A stretch of 33,868 nucleotides of DNA, taken from NCBI GenBank assembly GCA_000337115.1, contig AOIR01000060.1, forward strand, positions 1 to 33,868, given 5' to 3'. Made by a program: the position numbers and the translations under genes. Position 1 is the first letter of the stretch, and the number at the start of each line of letters is the position of its first letter. The notes beneath the pieces are model-generated. The model was not told the DNA's origin. It saw only the letters and a list, made by a program, of their open reading frames with translations, and did no database searches. Below are positions 17,316 to 24,837 of this stretch, one piece after another. The stretch is from Natrinema thermotolerans DSM 11552. Lineage in GTDB: Archaea; Halobacteriota; Halobacteria; Halobacteriales; Natrialbaceae.

Positions 17316-17329
17316 CGGACTTTTGTCCG
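17316..17329. terminator. Hairpin between convergent genes, possible terminator
   Basis: CGGAC-TTTT-GTCCG forms a perfect 5-bp stem with a T4 loop, 18 bp after the lipoprotein stop and before the epimerase stop. AGACGGAC (17313-17320) could also pair with GTCCGTCT (17364-17371), giving an alternative 8-bp stem. It may end transcripts from both sides. Confidence 0.35.
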
Positions 17330-17370
17330 GTGCAACCGCGCGCGACGGTCGCGCCGGAGACGAGTCCGTC

Positions 17371-17754
17371 TCAGTGTTCGACGAGTTCGATCAGGATCCC
17401 GCCGGTGTCCTTGGGGTGGAGAAACGCCACCGAATGGCCCCACGCACCCGGACGGGGTTCCTCGTCGATCAGCGTCACGTCGTGGTCCCGGACCGTCTCG
17501 AGAGCCCCCTCGATGTCGTCTGTCGCGAGCGCGAGGTGGTGGATTCCCGCCCCGTTGTCCTCGAGATAGCGCGCGATCGTCCCCTCCTCGATCGGCTCGA
17601 GCAGTTCGACATAGCCGTCGCCACAGTCGAGGAAGACGACGCGCATGCCGTCGAACACCTCCTCGTGGGCGACCTCGAGACCGAAGAGATCGCCGTACAA
17701 CGTTGCGAGTCCCTGTGCGTCGTCGGTTGCGATGCCGGCGTGATCGAAGTGCAT
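17371..17754 (-). CDS. mce: Methylmalonyl-CoA epimerase
   Basis: 127 aa, a single VOC (glyoxalase/epimerase) protein made of two beta-alpha-beta-beta-beta units. Expected metal ligands are near H5 (FDHAGIA), H72/H73 (GIHHLALATDD) and E124 (ILIELVEH); GDGYVELLEP (45-54) and a PGAWGHSVAFLHPKDTGG segment match the epimerase family. It interconverts (S)- and (R)-methylmalonyl-CoA between propionyl-CoA carboxylase and the mutase. It lies 159 bp downstream of the mutase on the same strand, consistent with a shared pathway. That gap may hold its own promoter. Confidence 0.93.
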   Translation of the reverse strand: MHFDHAGIATDDAQGLATLYGDLFGLEVAHEEVFDGMRVVFLDCGDGYVELLEPIEEGTIARYLEDNGAGIHHLALATDDIEGALETVRDHDVTLIDEEPRPGAWGHSVAFLHPKDTGGILIELVEH

Positions 17755-17913
17755 CGGCCTGTACTCCGGTCGATGGCCGTGTTACTGTTGTGATTTTTCG
17801 TGGCGTTTCGAGCCCGCACGGACCGGGTGACTGGCCCCAGTCGGACATCGACCACGGAAAACGGGATATCGGGACGAAGGTTCGTTCGGTCGCAGTCGAC
17901 GATTCGAGCGCCG

Positions 17914-19596
17914 TCAGACCGCGCCGGGCTGGTACTCGCCGAACTCGTCGCGCATGACGTTACAGATCTCGCCGACCGTCGCGTAGGCCTTGACGGCGTC
18001 GATGATGTAGGGCATCACGTTCCGGTCGCTTTGGGCCGCGTCCCGCAGCGCCTCGAGCGCCGCGTCGACGGCCTCGTCGTCCCGGCGTTCGCGGGTCTGC
18101 TCGAGGCTGTCGACCTGGCGCTGTTGGTCCTCCTCGGTGATCTCCTGGACGTCCATCTCGGGCTCCCCGTCCTCGCTCTCGAACTCGTTGACGCCGACGA
18201 TGACGCGCTCTTTCTCCTCGATCTCCTTCTGGCGATCGAAGGCGGTGTCCTGAATCTGGCGCTGGACCCACTGCTGCTCGACGGCCTCGAGCATGCCGCC
18301 GCGCTCGTCGACCTCGTCTAAGATCTCGTATGCCTCTTCCTCGACCTCGTCGGTCAGCGACTCGACGTAGTAACTCCCCGCAAGGGGGTCGATGGTGTCG
18401 GCCGCGCCCGACTCGTGGGCGAGGATCTGCTGGGTCCGCAACGCGGTTCGGACGGACTCCTCGGTCGGCAGCGCAAGCGCCTCGTCTTTCCCGTTCGTGT
18501 GCAGGCTCTGGGTGCCGCCGAGGACGGCCGCCAGCGCCTGATAGGCGACGCGGACGACGTTGTTCTCGATCTGCTGGGCGGTCAGCATCGAGCCGGCCGT
18601 CTGGGTGTGGAACTTGAGCTGTTTGGACTTGGGGTCGTCGGGGTCGAACCGCTCGTCGATGATGTCGTGCCACATCCGACGGGCCGCGCGGAACTTCGCG
18701 ACCTCCTCGAAGATGTTGTTGTGGCCGTTGAAGAAGAAGGAAAGCTGCGGCGCGAACTCGTCGACGTCGAGGCCGGCCTCGATCGCCGTCTCGACGTACT
18801 CGATGCCGTTACCGAGCGTAAAGGCCAGTTCCTGCGCGGCCGTCGAACCCGCCTCGCGGATGTGATACCCCGAGATCGAGATGGTGTTGAACTTCGGCGT
18901 CTCCTCGGCACAGAACTCGAAGATGTCCGTGATGATCCGCATCGAGGGCTCGGGCGGATAGATGTAGGTGTTGCGTGCGATGTATTCTTTGAGGAGGTCG
19001 TTCTGGATCGTCCCCCGCAGCTCCGAGCGATCGACCCCCTGCTGGTCGCCGACCGCGATGTACATCGCCAACAGCACCGACGCGGGCGCGTTGATCGTCA
19101 TCGAGGTCGAGACCTCGTCCAGCGGGATGCCGTCGAAGACGGTCTCCATGTCCTCGAGCGAGTCGATCGCGACCCCGGCCTTGCCGACCTCGCCGGCGGC
19201 CATGTCGGCGTCGGAGTCATAGCCCATCTGGGTCGGCAGGTCGAAGGCCATCGACAGCCCCGTCTGGCCCTCGTCGAGCAGGTAGTGATAGCGCTCGTTG
19301 GTGTCTTCCGGCGTCGAGAACCCGGCGTACTGGCGCATCGTCCAGAGCCGGCCGCGGTAGCCGGTCGAGTAGACGCCGCGCGTGTACGGCGGCTCGCCCG
19401 GATTGCCGAGATCGTCCTCGTAGTCGAGATCGCCCACGTCGTCGGGCGTGTAGAGCCGATCGACCTCTTGCCCCCCCGTGTCGGTCGTAAACGTTTCCTT
19501 GCGCTCGCCGAAGCGCTCGATGACGGGTTCGACTTCCGCCTCGTGCCACTCCTCCTTGCTGGCACGGATCTCCTCGAGTTCGTCGGGATCGAACAT
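17914..19596 (-). CDS. mcmA1: Methylmalonyl-CoA mutase, large (catalytic) subunit
   Basis: 560 aa, the substrate-binding TIM-barrel domain only. Recognisable stretches are [75 protein letters not shown] and [20 protein letters not shown]. The C-terminal cobalamin-binding domain (DxHxxG motif) of bacterial mutases is missing; archaea often encode it as a separate small subunit, and none is in this window. The enzyme rearranges (R)-methylmalonyl-CoA to succinyl-CoA with adenosylcobalamin. ATG 19596 ([17 protein letters not shown]) is the family start; upstream in-frame codons are Arg-rich and not family-like. Confidence 0.93.
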   Translation of the reverse strand: MFDPDELEEIRASKEEWHEAEVEPVIERFGERKETFTTDTGGQEVDRLYTPDDVGDLDYEDDLGNPGEPPYTRGVYSTGYRGRLWTMRQYAGFSTPEDTNERYHYLLDEGQTGLSMAFDLPTQMGYDSDADMAAGEVGKAGVAIDSLEDMETVFDGIPLDEVSTSMTINAPASVLLAMYIAVGDQQGVDRSELRGTIQNDLLKEYIARNTYIYPPEPSMRIITDIFEFCAEETPKFNTISISGYHIREAGSTAAQELAFTLGNGIEYVETAIEAGLDVDEFAPQLSFFFNGHNNIFEEVAKFRAARRMWHDIIDERFDPDDPKSKQLKFHTQTAGSMLTAQQIENNVVRVAYQALAAVLGGTQSLHTNGKDEALALPTEESVRTALRTQQILAHESGAADTIDPLAGSYYVESLTDEVEEEAYEILDEVDERGGMLEAVEQQWVQRQIQDTAFDRQKEIEEKERVIVGVNEFESEDGEPEMDVQEITEEDQQRQVDSLEQTRERRDDEAVDAALEALRDAAQSDRNVMPYIIDAVKAYATVGEICNVMRDEFGEYQPGAV

Positions 19597-19707
19597 TATG
19601 ATTACCGAGGACCGGCCGGGGCTTGAAGTTTGATGAACACGGCGAGATCTGCGGCCGGCGACGCGGTCGCGTCGTCGACGGCTCATAGGGTTTCCTGTCC
19701 CGACGTC

Positions 19708-19742
19708 CCGGTGGGACCGCGACCATCCTGCGGTCCCACCGG
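19708..19742 (-). terminator. Perfect 13-bp inverted repeat, likely terminator hairpin
   Basis: CCGGTGGGACCGC (19708-19720) pairs perfectly with GCGGTCCCACCGG (19730-19742) around a 9-nt loop. Read on the minus strand it starts 22 nt after the stop of the small uncharacterised gene and ends before the mutase promoter, the position of a terminator. No clear U-tract follows, so an RNA-stability or protein-binding role is also possible. Confidence 0.5.
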
Positions 19743-19764
19743 TACTGACAGACAGGAGACCGTA

Positions 19765-20118
19765 TCACACGCTGTCCTCGGGGTCGTGTCGGGCGGCCAT
19801 CCGCGCAGCCTCCTCGGCGTAGCGCTCCTGGGTCGCCACGTCGTCGACGGTACCAAGCGAGTTCGGCGGCACGACCAGACTCGCCTTCGTCTCGCGAGCG
19901 GGGCCGCCGAAGCTCGTCAGCGCCCGCTCGCGCCGGTGATACCGCCGGCCGTCTTCGGTCGCGTACACGAGGATGACGATGTTGAGTTCGTCGTCGCCGT
20001 AGGTTCGCTCGACGAGCCAGACGCGGACGCCGTCGTCGTCATCGGCCGGGTCACCGTGATCCGCCGTCTCTCCCGCGTCGGTCCGGTCGCCCGTCTCGTC
20101 GGATCGGTTCGTCTCCAT
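19765..20118 (-). CDS. Small acidic protein of unknown function
   Basis: 117 aa. The first 35 residues are low-complexity and Asp/Glu/Thr-rich ([16 protein letters not shown]). The rest has a regular beta/alpha pattern ([27 protein letters not shown], then a basic [13 protein letters not shown] and a terminal helix [18 protein letters not shown]) with haloarchaeal codon use. It looks like a conserved haloarchaeal hypothetical; I cannot assign a function. ATG 20118 was preferred to the upstream start at 20145 because it begins at the low-complexity leader. It is divergent from the next gene with only 56 bp between. Confidence 0.72.
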   Translation of the reverse strand: METNRSDETGDRTDAGETADHGDPADDDDGVRVWLVERTYGDDELNIVILVYATEDGRRYHRRERALTSFGGPARETKASLVVPPNSLGTVDDVATQERYAEEAARMAARHDPEDSV

Positions 20119-20144
20119 GAGAGTCACTCGTGTCGCCACGGCCA

Positions 20145-20151
20145 CTTATCT
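20145..20151 (+). promoter_or_regulatory. TATA-like element in a 56-bp divergent promoter
   Basis: CTTATCT at 20145-20151 is centred about 26.5 nt upstream of the ATG at 20175, with no Shine-Dalgarno between. This fits a leaderless transcript of the small membrane protein gene. Confidence 0.45.
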
Positions 20152-20174
20152 TTCGCGGCGTCGACGGCACGCGT

Positions 20175-20438
20175 ATGTCCGGCGACGCGTCGCTCGAGGA
20201 GTCCGCCGAGGCGTCGACGCCGGCCCGCGGCGGTGACGACCGTCGCCGCGCGGCCCGCTACGTCGCGCCGTTTCTGGCGATCGGGCTCGGGAACCTCCTG
20301 CTCTTGCTGGTGTGGGGGCTGGACCCGCTGTGGGCCTTCGCCGTTGCGCCGCCGATCGTCTTTCTCTGTGGAATTTGCTGGGTCGCGTTCCGCCACGGGT
20401 TTCACGAGCGCGCCGGCCGACCGGGCTCGAGTCGCTGA
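20175..20438 (+). CDS. Small two-helix membrane protein, unknown function
   Basis: 87 aa. A charged N-terminal tail is followed by two hydrophobic segments (APFLAIGLGNLLLLLVWGL and AFAVAPPIVFLCGICWVAF), then a short basic tail. Two transmembrane helices with both ends inside is the simplest topology. No family was recognised. The start at 20175 is supported by the TATA-like element. The stop lies 20 bp from the stop of the convergent acetyltransferase gene. Confidence 0.7.
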   Translation: MSGDASLEESAEASTPARGGDDRRRAARYVAPFLAIGLGNLLLLLVWGLDPLWAFAVAPPIVFLCGICWVAFRHGFHERAGRPGSSR

Positions 20439-20458
20439 CGGAAGCGTCGCCATCCGAC

Positions 20459-21043
20459 TCAGCGCCCCGTGTCGTACTTGTACGTCGCCGACTCGGGATC
20501 GATGCCGAAGTCCTCGGGCGACTCGTCGTCGTCGGCCTCGGCCCGGCCCTCGGGGGCATGTTTGAACGCCTCGCGAAGCCGATCGGGGACCCGGAACTCG
20601 GCACCGTCGATCGCCAGCGGCTTCGCGTCCGGATCCGATCCCTCGCGCTTGGCCTCGAGTCGCTCCCGGAAGACCGACGGCAGCGCCGACTCGTCGACCC
20701 GCTGGAAGCCGAACTGGGCGAGGTATGGACCCTCGCCGGTCAGGGCGTAGACGGTGTCGAACCCCTCGTCGCCGGCGTACTCCACGAGTCGCTCGACGAC
20801 GTGGGCACCGACGCCCTGCCCGCGCCAGCCCTCGAGGACGCCGATGCTGGTCAGTTCACAGATATCGTCGCCGTCGTCGGGCTTGTGAACGCGGATGCGG
20901 CCGAAGCCGGCCTTCTCGCCGGACGCCTCGTCGATCGCGACGACGTAGTCGCGCGAGCGGAACGCCGTTTCGTCGAGCCCCATCGACTCGATGTGGTCGA
21001 GCAGCCAGACCTCTTCCCTGTTTTTCGCGTCCCGCACGTACAT
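20459..21043 (-). CDS. GNAT-family N-acetyltransferase
   Basis: 194 aa. The GNAT fold is shown by the beta strands around YVVAIDEASGEKAGFGRIRV and the acetyl-CoA loop IGVLEGWRGQGVGAHVVERL (the RGQGVG pyrophosphate loop). FDTVYALTGEGPYLAQFGFQRV follows, the usual GFxRV strand. The C-terminal 60 residues are acidic and may be family-specific. The substrate is unknown. The start at 21043 (MYVRDAKNREEVWLL) is supported by a minus-strand TTTTGG centred 26.5 nt upstream (plus 21067-21072). The IS element sits about 90 bp upstream and leaves that core promoter untouched. Confidence 0.88.
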   Translation of the reverse strand: MYVRDAKNREEVWLLDHIESMGLDETAFRSRDYVVAIDEASGEKAGFGRIRVHKPDDGDDICELTSIGVLEGWRGQGVGAHVVERLVEYAGDEGFDTVYALTGEGPYLAQFGFQRVDESALPSVFRERLEAKREGSDPDAKPLAIDGAEFRVPDRLREAFKHAPEGRAEADDDESPEDFGIDPESATYKYDTGR

Positions 21044-21066
21044 GCCTCGACGTAGGCGACGTGCGG

Positions 21067-21072
21067 CCAAAA
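21067..21072 (-). promoter_or_regulatory. TATA-like element of the acetyltransferase gene
   Basis: Minus-strand TTTTGG is centred 26.5 nt before the ATG at 21043, matching other leaderless promoters in this window. The nearest IS end is 62 bp further upstream. Confidence 0.45.
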
Positions 21073-21133
21073 GCGTTTGTGGGTTGGCAGGATCGCCCCG
21101 GTGGAACTCGGGGGTGAACGGGCCGGACGGACG

Positions 21134-21240
21134 GTGACATCCTCCGCGCCGTAAACGGCGCGGCTTCCCTGCATAGGAATACCGGCTAACTACCGGCAGT
21201 GGGTTCCGACCCGACCTCGCCGAGCGTCATCTGCCGTGGT
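21134..21240 (-). ncRNA. Predicted omega-RNA (reRNA) 3' scaffold of TnpB
   Basis: In IS605 elements the 3' end of tnpB and the right end are transcribed as the guide RNA of TnpB. Here the right-end hairpin (21144-21163), followed by GGAGGATGTCAC on the minus strand, is in the expected place. The guide would begin directly beyond 21134, reading CGTCCGTCCGGCCCGTTCAC. The 5' limit inside tnpB is arbitrary. This assignment follows family knowledge, not a seen transcript. Confidence 0.5.
21144..21163. repeat. Right-end subterminal hairpin of the IS element
   Basis: CCGCGCCG-TAAA-CGGCGCGG is a perfect 8-bp stem with a 4-nt loop, just inside the predicted right end. Its stem and loop resemble the left hairpin in layout but not in exact sequence. 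It is also expected to form part of the TnpB guide RNA scaffold. Confidence 0.75.
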
Positions 21241-22442
21241 TGGCTCTGCTCGGTGAGGGTCGCGGCGCTGTCACAGGCGCTCCCATCCCGTGAGATGTCA
21301 TCGCCCGCCGGTTTCAGCGGCAGGCTCTCACCCCACGGGTTGTGGCGGTCAGCGATGTTGACCGCCGCGTTGATGTCTGCGTGGTACTCCGACACCCAAC
21401 ACTCGTCGTTCTGACACCGGAACTCATCGCCGTCCCGATACCCGATGTGGCCGCACTCGTGGCACGTCTGGCTCGTGTACTCCGGGCGGATGTATTCGAC
21501 CGGGATGCCAGCCTCTCGTGCTTTGTCCTCGATGCGCTCCTGCAAGCGAGCGAACGCCCATGCGTGGAGGCGGCGGTTCATCCATTCGCCGTAGTCGAGG
21601 TCTTCGCGGATGTACGAGAGGTCTTCCAGAACGACCACAGGCTTCTCGAATCGACAGGCGTACTCGATTGCCTGCCGAGACGCTTTTTCGATGATGTCTG
21701 TGAGTGCGTTCTGGTAGTGGTCGAATCGCTCGTCTATCCGCCACTGTGCGGCGTCACGCTCTTGGAGGCGCTTGAGCGTCGTGTGCATCTCTTTGCGGAG
21801 GTGCCGAGCGCGGCCACCGTTGATAAGTAGTGGGTCGGTCGGAGTGCCCTGCTCGCAGGCACAGCCCGCGAGCAGGTGTGCTTCGCCAATGTCGAAGCCG
21901 ACTGGTGTTACATCGTCGTCTGTCGGTTCGTAGTTCGGTTCTTCGACCGGGAACTCGACGGTGACGTGAAGCGTCCACGACGTGCGGTGACGTTGCAGGC
22001 GGAGTTGGCCTGCCGACGCTTCACCGTCCACGAGGTCGTGCCACAGTTCTTCTTGAACGGGGTTGATACGGAGTGGTATCCAGAAATTCGTCCCGCGACC
22101 GGGCTGTGGCACCCACCACGTGAACTCGTAGTCCCGTTCCGGTGAGTGGTCGAACTCGGCTGCTTGGTTGGTGAGTCGAACTGGGTGATCGTCGTCCAAC
22201 TCCTGTGCATCGTAGGTTCCGTGCAGTTGCGGAACGTAGTTACACAGGGCCGCCTTCGCCTGATACGGCAGGTTGTAGGGCGTCACTACATCGCTAGTGG
22301 CGGTCATCGTCTCGCACCTGGCCTCGAATGCCTCGTGGAGTCCTGCCCGGTAGGTGTCGATCAGGTCGCACAGTTTGCGCTCTTTGTGGGCTGTCGGCGG
22401 GGCGAGCGTGGCCTCCAGCGTTTTCGTGGTTGTCGCGGTCAT
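21186..22442 (-). CDS. tnpB: RNA-guided endonuclease TnpB of the IS element
   Basis: 418 aa. The RuvC catalytic triad is intact: D184 (VGFDIGEAHL), E273 (VVLEDLSYIRE) and D356 (HADINAAVNIA). A zinc finger lies between the last two (C327, C330, C343, C348: TCHEC...CQNDEC). The N-terminal half has the wedge and recognition region typical of haloarchaeal TnpB. TnpB cuts DNA matching its guide next to a short TAM and helps the element persist; it is not needed for the transposition chemistry. Its ATG is one base after the tnpA stop, so the two form an operon. The C-terminal 40 residues are low-complexity. Confidence 0.93.
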   Translation of the reverse strand: MTATTTKTLEATLAPPTAHKERKLCDLIDTYRAGLHEAFEARCETMTATSDVVTPYNLPYQAKAALCNYVPQLHGTYDAQELDDDHPVRLTNQAAEFDHSPERDYEFTWWVPQPGRGTNFWIPLRINPVQEELWHDLVDGEASAGQLRLQRHRTSWTLHVTVEFPVEEPNYEPTDDDVTPVGFDIGEAHLLAGCACEQGTPTDPLLINGGRARHLRKEMHTTLKRLQERDAAQWRIDERFDHYQNALTDIIEKASRQAIEYACRFEKPVVVLEDLSYIREDLDYGEWMNRRLHAWAFARLQERIEDKAREAGIPVEYIRPEYTSQTCHECGHIGYRDGDEFRCQNDECWVSEYHADINAAVNIADRHNPWGESLPLKPAGDDISRDGSACDSAATLTEQSQPRQMTLGEVGSEPTAGS

Positions 22443-22443
22443 A

Positions 22444-22836
22444 CTACTGGTCGTCCACGTAGTCCATCAGCACGTCAATGCTCACTTGGCCGGTCGTGGC
22501 GAGGAAATATCCCGGTTGCCAGAACGCATCTTCAAGCGTCTGTTTCACCTCGGGGTACTCCTGCCGAATCCGGCGGGATGTGACGCCCTTGAGCGAGTTG
22601 ATGAACTTCGTGAGGTCTGTGGTTGGTTTGGTCGTGAACAGGATATGAACGTGGTCAGTACCGCCGTCCACGTTCTTGATGTCGGCCTCGAAGTCCTCTG
22701 CAATCTCGTGTGCAACTTCAGCCACGCGCTCCAGTCGCTCATCGGTGAGGATGTCGGCGCGGTACTGCGTGACGGTCACAAAGTGATATTGGAGCGCGTA
22801 GACCGTGTGCGACCCGGATTGCAGGTGAGACTCCAT
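22444..22836 (-). CDS. tnpA: Y1 HUH transposase TnpA of the IS200/IS605 element
   Basis: 130 aa, full length for the family. The HUH motif is H62-V-H64 (DHVHILF) and the catalytic tyrosine is Y110 (GYFLATTGQ), with Q117 one helical turn or two beyond. The N-terminal YALQYHFVTVTQYR strand is also typical. It nicks and rejoins single-stranded ends through a 5'-phosphotyrosine intermediate. All catalytic residues are present, so the element may still be active. Genes and ends are less GC-rich than the host genes around them. Confidence 0.95.
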   Translation of the reverse strand: MESHLQSGSHTVYALQYHFVTVTQYRADILTDERLERVAEVAHEIAEDFEADIKNVDGGTDHVHILFTTKPTTDLTKFINSLKGVTSRRIRQEYPEVKQTLEDAFWQPGYFLATTGQVSIDVLMDYVDDQ

Positions 22837-22943
22837 TTGGCCTCACCAAATATAAGATACCCAATTCCAATAACTCTTGTGCCGTTGGGTATTCGGACGG
22901 GCAGAACCGCGTGGACTGTCGCACCGGGCTTACGCGATTCACG

Positions 22944-22961
22944 CCCGCCGTGAACGGCGGG
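22944..22961. repeat. Left-end subterminal hairpin of the IS element
   Basis: CCCGCCG-TGAA-CGGCGGG is a perfect 7-bp stem with a 4-nt loop, about 14 bp inside the predicted left end. TnpA recognises such hairpins structurally rather than by terminal inverted repeats. Confidence 0.75.
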
Positions 22962-23058
22962 ATTCTCTCGCTGAATCAAGATAGCCGACCGACGAGTCCA
23001 CAGGATTACGGGGGCGGTACCCCTAACAACGTAGCCCGGTCGACGAATAGCCGAGCTA

Positions 23059-23074
23059 ACTACTCATGCGTAGT
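23059..23074. promoter_or_regulatory. Imperfect 16-bp palindrome abutting the DICT gene start
   Basis: ACTACTCATGCGTAGT pairs in seven of eight symmetrical positions and runs into the proposed GTG start (23073). A dimeric regulator bound here would cover the start region. It lies on the host side of the IS element, about 85 bp from its end. Confidence 0.35.
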
Positions 23075-23792
23075 GAACGTCTCCACCGTTTCCCTCTCCG
23101 ACTGCATCGAGCGCATCGAGACCGACCGCAAGACCGTCCGGTTCTGCAACGTGTCCGACCGAAGCAACGACGACGCGCTCGAGGCGTTCTTCGAACCCCA
23201 CGACGTCGACCTCGAGTTCGTCGATGCGCCGGATCGCCCGGCGGACGTAGTCGACCTGCTCGCGGACGATCGCCGGATCGAATCGAGTCCGCTCGCGGCG
23301 GTCCGTCGGTACGCCCGGGCCTGGGAGGAGTCGATGGCGGTCGGGTTGCGGGCCGACCCGCCGGCCGTGGTCACGGGACTCCGGGACAACTACTTCGAGT
23401 CCTACGACAAGCAGCGGATGATCATGACCTCCCGGACCGTCGAGTTCCGGGCCTGGAACGGGGGCGAGGGCGAACTCCACGCGGGGTTCCAGCAACTGTC
23501 GAAGATCGACCACCAGCCGGAGGTGTACCGCGATCTGGCGACGTCGGACGTCGACGTTCACGTCTACGGCGAGCCCGACCGTCGACCGCGACCGGACGTC
23601 GACCTGACGACCCACGCCAGCACCGACGCGGAGGCCCGCCGCCACTGGTGGGTCGCCTATGACGGTGCCGGCGACGACGAGGAGAAACTCGTCTTGCTCG
23701 CCCAGGAGCGCGGCCCGAATCGGTTCTACGGCTTCTGGACGGAACGACCCCCCGTCGTCGACGACGTGATCGCCCGCATGGACCACCTGTGA
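23073..23792 (+). CDS. DICT sensory domain protein
   Basis: 239 aa from a proposed GTG start (VNVSTVSLSDCIERIE). The sequence matches DICT (diguanylate-cyclase and two-component-associated) domain proteins: an N-terminal ERIETDRKTVRFCNVSD unit, a central RTVEFRAWNGGEGELHAGFQQL, VYRDLATSDVDVHVYGEPD, and a C-terminal HWWVAYDG...FYGFWTERPPVVDDVIARM. Haloarchaeal members are mostly stand-alone and may sense light or redox signals, but their role is unknown. The frame stays open upstream to 22911 through the IS end, so the start is uncertain; GTG 23073 gives the family-like N-terminus. The stop is 3 bp from that of the convergent protease gene. Confidence 0.8.
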   Translation: MNVSTVSLSDCIERIETDRKTVRFCNVSDRSNDDALEAFFEPHDVDLEFVDAPDRPADVVDLLADDRRIESSPLAAVRRYARAWEESMAVGLRADPPAVVTGLRDNYFESYDKQRMIMTSRTVEFRAWNGGEGELHAGFQQLSKIDHQPEVYRDLATSDVDVHVYGEPDRRPRPDVDLTTHASTDAEARRHWWVAYDGAGDDEEKLVLLAQERGPNRFYGFWTERPPVVDDVIARMDHL

Positions 23793-23795
23793 GCG

Positions 23796-24758
23796 TTACC
23801 TCGCCGTCGCGCTGACGGTCTCGTCGGGGTCTCGAGCGCGCTCGAGCAGCCGTTCGACCCGGTCGTCCGTCGAGGGATGGGTCGACAGCAGCCGGGTCAG
23901 TGCGCCCTCGTCGTCGGGAGTAACGTACAGCGGTGCGAGCAGCCCGCGCGGGGGCTCCGCGGCCCGCTGGATTCGGCGGAGTGCGCGAGCCAGCGAGACC
24001 GGCTTGCCGGTCACCGCGGCGGCCCGATCGTCGGCGGCGTACTCCCGGCGACGCGAGTGGGCCCGGACCAGCAGCGTCACCGCGAGGAACGCGAACACCG
24101 CGCCCGACTCGAGTACCACCAGCAGCCGACCGAACGCCGTTCGCTGCCACGATCCCGGCCGCCCACGGAGCCACGCGACCGCCCGAGCGATCCCCGCGAT
24201 CGGCAACAGGACCGGGGCCAACACGAGAAAGCCGAGCCCGGCGAGCGTCCGGAAGCCGCTGTAGGCCAGCGTCTGGACGAACGCGTCGTAGCGCTCGAGG
24301 TGGGCGAGTTCGTGGGCTACCAGCGCCTCGAGTTCGTCGGGCGAGAGCAGTCGGAACAGCGACCGATCGAGGACGATCGTCCCGTTGCGCGCCGTGCCCA
24401 GCGCGAATGCATTGGGCATCGGCAATCGTGCAAGCAGGACCGTCGGCGAGTCGACGTCCATCCGCGACTCGAGGCGATCGAGCCGGCGGAAGAGGACGGG
24501 CGCGTGTGACCGGGGGAGTTCGACCGCCTCGAGGCTCGAGAGCAGTTGCGACGTGCCAAAGCGGTAGCTCAGTACGCCGCCGACGACGGCGACAGTGACG
24601 ATCAACGCGAGCGTGCCGAGTGGACCCGGTGCAGTCACTCGAAGGACCGACAGCACCCAGTAGCTGACCGCGGCCAACACGAGGTACCACACCAGGACGG
24701 CGAGGCCGACAAGTGTCATCAAGAGCCGGGTCCCGTTTCCCGCTCGAGCGACGGACAT
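23796..24758 (-). CDS. M48-family membrane metalloprotease (HtpX-like)
   Basis: 320 aa. Two transmembrane helices lie near the N-terminus (about 12-38 and 45-65) and two more after the active site (about 170-192 and 211-232). The zinc site is H149-E-L-A-H153 (ALVAHELAHLERYDAF), with E239 in SRRREYAADDRAA as third ligand. PNAFALGTARNGTIVLDRSLF, just before it, is the conserved substrate-cleft strand. STHPSTDDRVERLLE near the end is also typical. HtpX proteases degrade misfolded membrane proteins during stress. ATG 24758 (MSVARAGNG) was chosen over 24812; a TTTTAG element lies about 33 nt upstream on the minus strand. Confidence 0.92.
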   Translation of the reverse strand: MSVARAGNGTRLLMTLVGLAVLVWYLVLAAVSYWVLSVLRVTAPGPLGTLALIVTVAVVGGVLSYRFGTSQLLSSLEAVELPRSHAPVLFRRLDRLESRMDVDSPTVLLARLPMPNAFALGTARNGTIVLDRSLFRLLSPDELEALVAHELAHLERYDAFVQTLAYSGFRTLAGLGFLVLAPVLLPIAGIARAVAWLRGRPGSWQRTAFGRLLVVLESGAVFAFLAVTLLVRAHSRRREYAADDRAAAVTGKPVSLARALRRIQRAAEPPRGLLAPLYVTPDDEGALTRLLSTHPSTDDRVERLLERARDPDETVSATAR

Positions 24759-24837
24759 CGTTGTCGGTCGCGTGTAGGGACGGCCGACTAAAACGGGTAT
24801 CGGACGGCCCAACCCGATCGTTGTCGCTCGCCGACGG

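Larger units (their letters stand above)
21134..22974 (-). mobile_element. IS200/IS605-family insertion sequence, tnpA plus tnpB, apparently intact
   Basis: About 1.84 kb. The left end (tnpA side) follows TTGAT on the minus strand (plus 22975-22979) and carries the hairpin CCCGCCG-TGAA-CGGCGGG (22944-22961). The right end (tnpB side) carries CCGCGCCG-TAAA-CGGCGCGG (21144-21163) and ends with GTCAC on the minus strand (plus 21134-21138). The subterminal hairpins, absence of terminal inverted repeats and absence of a target duplication fit single-strand Y1 transposition. The exact boundaries are inferred by analogy to elements such as ISDra2, which inserts after TTGAT. It lies between the acetyltransferase and DICT-domain genes and interrupts neither coding region as far as visible. 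Confidence 0.85.

Noticed and set aside
21186-22836. TnpB/TnpA pair as a stand-alone defence system
   Set aside because: The subterminal hairpins, the tnpA-tnpB operon and the flanks fit an ordinary IS200/IS605 element.
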